Source: JBDKGV01 sp039798005
GTDB taxonomy: Bacteria; Fibrobacterota; Fibrobacteria; UBA5070
DNA: 14,848 bases
Reading direction: 5' to 3'
NCBI GenBank assembly: GCA_039798005.1
Contig: JBDKGV010000076.1
Span: 1-14,848 of the forward strand
Both the position numbers and the translations under genes were made by a program. This document shows positions 8,296 to 13,332 of the stretch, one piece after another. How positions within the stretch are numbered: position 1 is the stretch's first letter; every line of letters begins with the position of its first letter. A model generated the notes under the pieces. It had not been told where the DNA came from, ran no database searches, and saw only the letters and a program-made list of their open reading frames with translations.

Positions 8296-9133
8296 TTCGT
8301 TGCGCGCCTGGCTGCCCAATGCCGGGGCTCGACTTTCCTCGGCGGTTCCGGCCCAGACGATCTCGATCGCAAGCGGCAAAGGGGGCGTCGGTAAAAGTCA
8401 CATCACCCTGAGTCTTGCCTTGGCCTTGTCGCAACAGGGCAAGCGGGTGTTGCTTCTCGACGGGGACATGGGGCTTGCCAATCTGCATATTCTTGCCGGC
8501 GTGCATCCCAAGGCGGATCTGGGCGACGTGATGGCGGGGCGGTGCACCGTGGCGGATGCCTTGATTCCCGTGGCCCAGGGCGTGGATCTGCTTCCCTCGG
8601 CATCCGGGGTCGCGGGCCTTTCTTCCCTGCCTGTCGAGAAAATGAATCAGCTGGTTGACTCGCTGTCAAAAATACAGGATGATTACACTCATGTCCTGGT
8701 CGATATCGGCGCGGGCATCGGTGAAACGTCTCTCCAACTGGCCGTAGCTTCGGATCGGGTGATCCTTGTGACCACACCCGAGGCGACAGCCCAGGCGGAT
8801 GCCTATGCATTCGTCAAGGTGTCACGTGCTCGCCGTGCAGATCTTCCGTTCAGTTTGGTGATCAATCTTTGCGATGCTCCAGAGCAGGGGCCGGAGAGTG
8901 CGATGCGATTGGCTTCCGTCGCGCGTCGCTTCCTCGGCATCGAGCTTCCTTATTGGGGGGGGATTCCCCGCCAACGGGGACTGGATCAGTATCTGCGGCA
9001 ACGCGTCCCGGCGTTCCTGGCAGATCCGCAAGGCCCCTTTTCCCGAGCGATCGTAGAGCTTGCACGGCGGATCCCCGATGGCCAGACCGGCAGCTCCCCG
9101 GGATTTTTCGCTCGTTTGAAAGAGTCTGCATAA
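8279..9133 (+). CDS. flhG: MinD/ParA-like ATPase FlhG (flagellar number regulator)
   Basis: FlhG (also YlxH, FleN or MinD2) is the ATPase partner that stimulates FlhF GTPase and limits flagellar number. The 284 residues show a deviant Walker A KGGVGKS (34-40), the LLLDGDMGLANLHILAG segment (Asp61/Asp63), Walker B VLVDIGAGIGE (Asp142) and VTTPEATAQADAYAFVK. The N-terminus reads ANQLDSLRAWL. NQLDSLR resembles the DQAxxLR motif by which FlhG activates FlhF, with Asp replaced by Asn and Ala by Leu. The C-terminus (FFARLKESA) could be a short membrane-targeting helix. Two adjacent ATG codons exist; 8279 is preferred because GGGGGA (8268-8273) is 5 bases away, against 2 bases for 8276. It overlaps flhF. 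The gene after it is not fliA, as is common elsewhere, but an unrelated secreted protein. Confidence 0.94.
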   Translation: MANQLDSLRAWLPNAGARLSSAVPAQTISIASGKGGVGKSHITLSLALALSQQGKRVLLLDGDMGLANLHILAGVHPKADLGDVMAGRCTVADALIPVAQGVDLLPSASGVAGLSSLPVEKMNQLVDSLSKIQDDYTHVLVDIGAGIGETSLQLAVASDRVILVTTPEATAQADAYAFVKVSRARRADLPFSLVINLCDAPEQGPESAMRLASVARRFLGIELPYWGGIPRQRGLDQYLRQRVPAFLADPQGPFSRAIVELARRIPDGQTGSSPGFFARLKESA

Positions 9134-9158
9134 TCTCTTCTTCAATAGGCAGGTTCCT

Positions 9159-10553
9159 ATGTTCCGTCGTTTGGTCCGATCCGCTTCCGTAGCGTTCAGT
9201 CTTGCCTCCATCGCAGGTGCGCAAGCCCTCGACGAGTACACGATCTTTGCAAGCCAGAGCGCCGTCCTGATGGACCGCTCCGCTTGCCTGTCCGTATGTC
9301 TCATGGGTGCCGGGGGCACCATGCGTATCGGTGCCGATGCCATGGCCGACGGTGATGTGCGCGCCGTGGGTACTATCAACGTCGCCGATCGAGGCAGGAT
9401 CCAAGGCACCGCCACTACGGCGGATGTCGTGGTCAAGCAATCAGGCAGTTCGGTCGGGATCATCAACGCGGGGGCTCAAGTGGTGCTTCCGACCATCCCC
9501 GGATTGCCTGTGAGCTACGGTACGACCGACATCAACATCTACAACGGTCAATCGTTGGATCTGGCACCGGGAAGCTGGGGGAGGATCCACGTCTATGCCG
9601 GTGGCACGGTACGCCTCGTGGGAGGGACGTATCAAGTCCGCAGCCTGCAGCTCGAGGCCGATGGCAAGGTCGGGCTGGACGTCGCGGCGGCCGACATCGA
9701 CTTCCGCGCATCCGATGGCCTGTGGTTCGGTGATCGCTCCAAGCTCACCCTGGCCAACGGGAGCGAATACAAGGTCAAGTGGTACTCAGCCCAGGTGGGC
9801 CAATTGAGGATCGGCACCGATGTCGTGTTTCGCGGGATCCTGACGGCCCCTGCGGCGGACGTGAGCATCGCCTCGCGCTGCTACCTTCACGGGGGAATGC
9901 GGGCCCGGACGGTCTCCCTCGAGCCGGACAGCCGCATCCTTCGGGTGCTCAAGCCGACCGAGACGACTCCGGTCTTCACTTCCGCACCCACATGGACGGA
10001 ATTCGGAACCGGAACGGACATCGAGTTCTATTGCCCGACTGCAAAGGACCCCAAGGGACTTCCCGTCACCATCACCCTGAACAGCTCCGTGGAGAACCTG
10101 AAGCAAAACGCCAACGGCTGCTTGCAATTCGCCCCCAAGCGCTGGCAGGACAACAAGCTCTTCTCCGTCCAGCTCAAGGCGACCAATTCCGCGGGGTACT
10201 CCTCCTTCCAGGATTTCAAGATCTCGACCTTCAGCATGGAGCATTCCTACAGCCTGTTGCCAGCGACATTCACCAACAAGGCGAAGGTCGGCCAGCAGTG
10301 GGTGTTCAAGCCGGGTTTCATCTACTGCTCCAACGAGACGGGAACCAACAACCGTTGCGATGTCGAGACGATGGATGATGACGGGGATGTCGTGAACTAC
10401 AAGGTTTCCGGATTGCCTGGCGCCACGATCGTGAACCGGGTGATCTACTGGACTCCGACAGCCGCCGGCAACTACTCCATGAAGTTGGAATGGTCGGATC
10501 TGCGCAACGGGAACTATTCCGGGAACTACTTCGGTGTGACGGTATCGCCATAA
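9159..10553 (+). CDS. Secreted protein: beta-repeat N-terminal region plus two Ig/cadherin-like domains
   Basis: This 464-residue exported protein has no recognised family name. The N-terminus is a Sec signal peptide: MFRRLVR, a hydrophobic core and a cut expected after AQA (residue 23). Residues about 35-270 are Gly- and Val-rich with short repeating beta strands (MRIGADAMADGDVRAVG, GTINVADRGRIQG, GGTVRLVGGTYQVRS), suggesting a beta-solenoid like those of bactofilin-type or adhesin passenger regions. Two Ig-like modules follow, about 275-365 (PVFTSAPTW to FQDFKIST) and 375-464 (KVGQQWVFKPG to YFGVTVSP). The second holds an acidic DDDGD stretch of the kind seen in calcium-binding PIG-like domains. 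Several Cys residues could form disulfides. No lipobox, sortase motif or type IX sorting tail is seen. It lies 25 bases after flhG, with AGGCAGG before the ATG, and ends before a hairpin terminator. A surface adhesion or structural role is inferred. Confidence 0.85.
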   Translation: MFRRLVRSASVAFSLASIAGAQALDEYTIFASQSAVLMDRSACLSVCLMGAGGTMRIGADAMADGDVRAVGTINVADRGRIQGTATTADVVVKQSGSSVGIINAGAQVVLPTIPGLPVSYGTTDINIYNGQSLDLAPGSWGRIHVYAGGTVRLVGGTYQVRSLQLEADGKVGLDVAAADIDFRASDGLWFGDRSKLTLANGSEYKVKWYSAQVGQLRIGTDVVFRGILTAPAADVSIASRCYLHGGMRARTVSLEPDSRILRVLKPTETTPVFTSAPTWTEFGTGTDIEFYCPTAKDPKGLPVTITLNSSVENLKQNANGCLQFAPKRWQDNKLFSVQLKATNSAGYSSFQDFKISTFSMEHSYSLLPATFTNKAKVGQQWVFKPGFIYCSNETGTNNRCDVETMDDDGDVVNYKVSGLPGATIVNRVIYWTPTAAGNYSMKLEWSDLRNGNYSGNYFGVTVSP

Positions 10554-10570
10554 CTTGTTGCGGGATTTTG

Positions 10571-10609
10571 TCGCTGGAGCCTTAACCCTCTCCAGCGATC
10601 CTTCATTTT
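10571..10609 (+). terminator. Rho-independent terminator-like hairpin
   Basis: A perfect 9-bp inverted repeat, TCGCTGGAG (10571-10579) and CTCCAGCGA (10590-10598), flanks a 10-base loop. A T-rich tail follows (TCCTTCATTTT, 10599-10609). It lies 18 bases after the TAA of the secreted-protein gene, the position expected for a terminator. The tail is imperfect, so strength is uncertain. The right arm also sits where a -35 for the argF promoter would be, so an operator role cannot be excluded. Confidence 0.6.
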
Positions 10610-10617
10610 GCTAGAAT
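10609..10617 (+). promoter_or_regulatory. Extended -10 promoter element (TGCTAGAAT) upstream of argF
   Basis: TGC-TAGAAT is an extended -10 (5 of 6 matches to TATAAT), the third of this form in the window. No -35 is evident, as is usual for extended -10 promoters. The hexamer ends 43 bases before the chosen argF start (ATG 10661), so unlike the other two it would give a normal leader of about 35 bases. No ARG-box-like palindrome is seen near it. Confidence 0.45.
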
Positions 10618-10660
10618 TCCCCCTTTGCGTCCCTTTCCATCAGAGTCCGAACAGCGAACC

Positions 10661-11596
10661 ATGTCCAAAGACATCATCGATCTCCTTCCCCTTGGCGAAC
10701 TTGCCGTCCACGAATTGCTTGAGGACGCGCGGGTCCAGAAGCTGCGCTTCCAAGAACAGGGGCCCGACACGGAATTCGCCGGTCGCACGGCGGCCCTGTA
10801 TTTCGAGAAGCCCTCCCTGCGGACCAGGACGACCTTCGAAGTCGCCATGAACCAGAAGGGCGGCTCGGCGCTTGGATTGGATGCCGGATCCATCGGGATC
10901 GGCAAGCGTGAGAGTCTTGAGGACGTGGCGCGCAACTTGGAGCGTTGGCTTGATGTGTTGGTTTGCCGTACCTTCTCCCACCACTTGGTGCAGGAGTTGG
11001 CACGGTTGGCGCGCATTCCCGTCATCAATGCCCTGACCGATGTTTCCCACCCTTGCCAAGCGCTCGCGTTCGGGCAGACGGCCATGGAGCATCGCGGTGC
11101 CTTGAAGGGGCTTTCCCTCGTGTTCGTCGGAGACGGCAACAACGTGGCCCGCTCCCTGTGTGAACTGGCGGCTCTTGCAGGGATGGACTTCACCTTGGCC
11201 TGTCCGGTGGGCTTTGAGCTGCCGCAGGACTTCTTGGCCACGGTTGCGCCGGAATTTGCCCGGAGAGGGACCAGCCTCAAGCAGGGGAACGATCCCATGG
11301 CCTGCGTCAAAGGCGCGGATTTCCTTTATTCCGACGTATGGGTCAGCATGGGTCAGGAAGGGCAGAAGGAGCAGAAGACCTCTCACTTCCTGCCCTTTCA
11401 GATCAATGAAGCTCTCCTTGATCACGCCGGATCCCAGGCGCTTGTCACTCACTGTCATCCCGCGCATCGCGGTGAAGAAATCACCGATGGCATCATGGAT
11501 GGCGCGCGCTGCGTCTGTTTCGATGAAGCCGAAAATCGCTTGCATGCCCAAAAGGCGGCCTTGCGCCGCGTCATGAAAGCTACAGGGAGGCTCTGA
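10661..11596 (+). CDS. argF: Ornithine carbamoyltransferase
   Basis: This enzyme transfers the carbamoyl group of carbamoyl phosphate to ornithine, giving citrulline in arginine synthesis, in the cytoplasm. The 311 residues show the carbamoyl-phosphate loop SLRTRTTFE (52-60), the HPCQAL motif (130-135), the domain-linker VGDGNNVA, the ornithine-binding DVWVSMGQE (225-233) and the active-site loop HCHPAHRGEEI (264-274). The usual HCLPxHR has Leu replaced by His266. The catalytic Cys265 is kept, and SMG indicates ornithine rather than N-acetylornithine as substrate. ATG 10661 is chosen because the protein then begins at the normal place; an upstream in-frame TTG (10625) adds 12 non-conserved residues. 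No strong ribosome site precedes it. Its TGA shares a base with the next ATG (TGATG), the first of five such junctions. Other arginine genes are not in the window. Confidence 0.95.
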   Translation: MSKDIIDLLPLGELAVHELLEDARVQKLRFQEQGPDTEFAGRTAALYFEKPSLRTRTTFEVAMNQKGGSALGLDAGSIGIGKRESLEDVARNLERWLDVLVCRTFSHHLVQELARLARIPVINALTDVSHPCQALAFGQTAMEHRGALKGLSLVFVGDGNNVARSLCELAALAGMDFTLACPVGFELPQDFLATVAPEFARRGTSLKQGNDPMACVKGADFLYSDVWVSMGQEGQKEQKTSHFLPFQINEALLDHAGSQALVTHCHPAHRGEEITDGIMDGARCVCFDEAENRLHAQKAALRRVMKATGRL

Positions 11597-12366
11597 TGGC
11601 ATTGCCCCGCGTTTCCACTGGTATCGAAGGACTTGATCGCATGTTGGGTGGAGGCTTCGTGGAACGGAGCGCCAACATGGTGGAAGGTGCGCCAGGTACC
11701 GGCAAGACGACGCTGGGCCTGCAGTTCCTGGTCCACGGAGCGGTGCGTCAGGCGCAGCCGGGCCTTTACATCAGTTTCGAGGAGTTCCCGGCTCAGCTCT
11801 ACGCCGATGCCCTGCGGATCGGATGGGACCTCAAGGCGCTGGAAGCCCGCGGACTGATGAAGGTGCTGTTCACGACTCCCGAGGACTTGCTTGAGGAATT
11901 GGAGCAGGTCGGATCCTCCTTGGAAACGATCATCTCCTCCATGGGAGTGAAGCGGGTCGTTGTCGATTCGCTCTCCCATTTCGAGCCCTTGGCGGTTTCG
12001 ACGTTCGAATTGCGCGACTTGGAGTTTCGACTGGTGTCCGCGTTCAAGCGTGAGGGGATCACCGCCGTCCTGCTGCGCGAGAATGCCAATCTTCTGGGCG
12101 ACACCAACTCGACCTCGCGCTCGCCGTTCGTGGTCGATTCCTTCGTGATCCTTCGCTATGTCGAGATCGACAGCGCGGTCGCGAAGGCGCTGCTTGTCCT
12201 GAAGATGCGTGGATGCTCCCACGCCACGGACATCCGCCGTTACAGCATCCGCGAGGGTGGTCTGTTCGTGGAGGAGAAGTTCGATGGACGCGAAGGGATC
12301 CTTGGGGGTGCGCCCCGCAAGTCCAAGTCCGACGCCTTTGTCGAAGCCTTCGGGAGGCGGCACTGA
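11596..12366 (+). CDS. Single-domain KaiC-like RecA-family ATPase
   Basis: This 256-residue protein has one KaiC/RadA-type domain where clock KaiC has two. Visible features are the opening STGIEGLDRMLGGGF (7-21), Walker A GAPGTGKT (31-38), the KaiC-type catalytic glutamate pair FEE (Glu62, Glu63), Walker B VVVDS (Asp124) and the KaiC C-terminal segment LKMRGCSH (202-208) then IRRYSIREGG. In a by-hand alignment to cyanobacterial KaiC, the Ser431/Thr432 phospho-sites correspond to Pro177/Phe178, so that autophosphorylation site is missing. A role as a cytoplasmic ATP-dependent signalling switch is inferred; circadian function is not implied. The start overlaps the argF stop (TGATG), with AGGGAGG (11583-11589) as ribosome site. 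Two membrane proteins and a receiver protein follow with the same overlap. A short basic tail (APRKSKSDAFVEAFGRRH) ends the protein. Confidence 0.92.
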   Translation: MALPRVSTGIEGLDRMLGGGFVERSANMVEGAPGTGKTTLGLQFLVHGAVRQAQPGLYISFEEFPAQLYADALRIGWDLKALEARGLMKVLFTTPEDLLEELEQVGSSLETIISSMGVKRVVVDSLSHFEPLAVSTFELRDLEFRLVSAFKREGITAVLLRENANLLGDTNSTSRSPFVVDSFVILRYVEIDSAVAKALLVLKMRGCSHATDIRRYSIREGGLFVEEKFDGREGILGGAPRKSKSDAFVEAFGRRH

Positions 12367-12662
12367 TGGTCCTTGCCTTGGCAGCCTGCCTGCCTCTCCT
12401 GATGGTCTGCATCGTCGGGTGGTGGATCGGTCGTTTCTACAAGCTGAAATTCGGTGAAAGTTCCCACAGCTGGATTCTTCTTGTCGGCGGAGTGCTTGGA
12501 AGCGTCGGCCTGTTTCTCCATGGCTTGGGTTGCTTGGATCTCTTTGCGCGCAAGGAATTGCCGCTGGTGGTGGGGGAGGTCCTCATGCTGGTGGGCGGGC
12601 TGCTTGTCGCCGGAGGATCCTTTTGGCTCTGGTACCTCCTGATGGGAGCGCGACGCGGATGA
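12366..12662 (+). CDS. Small membrane protein A (98 aa, three predicted helices)
   Basis: This 98-residue hydrophobic protein is of unknown function. Predicted membrane helices lie at about 2-22 (VLALAACLPLLMVCIVGWWIG), 36-56 (WILLVGGVLGSVGLFLHGLG) and 67-92 (VVGEVLMLVGGLLVAGG then SFWLWYLL). A basic loop follows helix 1 (RFYKLK), and the C-terminus is basic (ARRG). No catalytic motif is seen. The start ATG 12366 shares its A with the stop of the KaiC-like gene (TGATG) and has GGGAGG at 12353-12358. A longer reading of the frame exists upstream but overlaps the KaiC-like gene fully, so it is rejected. The following gene has the same length and helix pattern, including a Val-Gly-Gly followed by Trp/Tyr-rich residues in helix 3, so the pair may be paralogous. 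A membrane anchor or sensor role for the neighbouring ATPase and receiver is speculation from context. Confidence 0.75.
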   Translation: MVLALAACLPLLMVCIVGWWIGRFYKLKFGESSHSWILLVGGVLGSVGLFLHGLGCLDLFARKELPLVVGEVLMLVGGLLVAGGSFWLWYLLMGARRG

Positions 12663-12958
12663 TGACCGGACTTTTGGTATGGCACATCGCCGTGGCTGGA
12701 TTGATCCTTGTCCTGCACCAGCTCTCCGTCCGGCTTGGACGGGCGCTGTCCGACAACGACCGCTACCTGCCTCTTTATCTGGTGGGTGCCTCCATCCTTT
12801 TGGTGGCAGGCATTCTTTGGGCGATGTCCGGGGTCTGGAGCGCCATCGTGCTGTGGGCACAGATCTTGGATATTGTTGGAGGCGGGATCGCCGCCGTGGC
12901 CGGCTGGTCCTACTGGAGCTGGCTCCCTGCTGAAATTCGCAAGACGCGGAGGAAATGA
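12662..12958 (+). CDS. Small membrane protein B (98 aa, three predicted helices)
   Basis: This second 98-residue hydrophobic protein is also of unknown function. Helices are predicted at about 3-24 (GLLVWHIAVAGLILVLHQL), 37-56 (PLYLVGASILLVAGILWAMS) and 62-88 (IVLWAQILDIVGGGIAAVAG then WSYWSWL). A polar loop lies between helices 1 and 2 (RLGRALSDNDRY), and the tail is strongly basic (EIRKTRRK). The start is set at ATG 12662, not the adjacent ATG 12659, because it preserves the TGATG overlap found at every junction of this operon. It pairs with membrane protein A in length, helix order and the VGG-plus-aromatic third helix. No signature of a known sensor, channel or transporter is seen. Its stop overlaps the receiver gene's start. 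Coding status is supported by the tight gene packing and helical pattern, not by a known family. Confidence 0.75.
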   Translation: MTGLLVWHIAVAGLILVLHQLSVRLGRALSDNDRYLPLYLVGASILLVAGILWAMSGVWSAIVLWAQILDIVGGGIAAVAGWSYWSWLPAEIRKTRRK

Positions 12959-13332
12959 TGGCACGCATCCTTGTGATCGATGATGAACAGGACATGGCGG
13001 AAGTGATCCAGCTGGTGCTCGAACTGGACCAGCACGAAGTGCAGGTCGAGCTCGATCCGACCAGGGCGGTGCAAGCCGTCAAGAACTTCGCGCCTCATCT
13101 GGTGCTCTTGGATCTGGTCATGCCGATGATGGATGGGTATGAAGTCTACCGTGCGCTTTCCGATCTCCCGGAGATGGCCAAGGTTCCCGTGGCCTTCCTG
13201 ACCAGTCGCAACAAGCAGATCGACCTGATGGTCGGGTTGCACATCCTGCATGCCAATGACTACATCACCAAGCCTTTCGACCGGCAGGATCTTTTGACAC
13301 GCGTAAGACGTCTGCTCGCTCTCGCGGGCTGA
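12958..13332 (+). CDS. Stand-alone response-regulator receiver (REC) domain protein
   Basis: This is a 124-residue CheY-like protein consisting only of a receiver domain, with no output domain. All key residues are present: acidic pocket VIDDE (Asp8, Asp9), phospho-acceptor Asp52 in LLDLVMPMMDG, Thr82 in AFLTSRN, and Lys105 in DYITKPF. It is expected to be phosphorylated by a histidine kinase and to act through protein contact; no kinase is in the window. Two ATG codons lie side by side. 12958 is chosen because GGAGG (12948-12952) is 5 bases away and because it keeps the TGATG junction. The context, behind the KaiC-like ATPase and two membrane proteins, suggests its output may be one of those proteins or the downstream UvrA-like ATPase, but this is inference. 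Confidence 0.93.
   Translation: MARILVIDDEQDMAEVIQLVLELDQHEVQVELDPTRAVQAVKNFAPHLVLLDLVMPMMDGYEVYRALSDLPEMAKVPVAFLTSRNKQIDLMVGLHILHANDYITKPFDRQDLLTRVRRLLALAG

Noticed and set aside
9129..9134. Possible -10 (CATAAT) before the secreted-protein gene
   Set aside because: The first base mismatches, no TGn extension at correct spacing and no -35 are seen, so it is too weak to list.
10625..10660. TTG start adding 12 residues to argF
   Set aside because: The extra residues are not typical of the family. The ATG at 10661 matches normal N-termini, although the TTG lies only 7 bases after the -10 element, so it is not fully excluded.
10540..10660. ARG-box (ArgR operator) before argF
   Set aside because: No sequence resembling the AT-rich ARG-box palindrome is present; the only inverted repeat is the GC-rich hairpin.
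12213..12365. 51-residue N-terminal extension of membrane protein A
   Set aside because: It lies wholly inside the KaiC-like gene and is Arg/Pro-rich; the ATG at 12366 has a good ribosome site and the TGATG junction.
12530..12661. N-terminal extension of membrane protein B
   Set aside because: It overlaps membrane protein A entirely and has no ribosome site; ATG 12662 fits the operon pattern.
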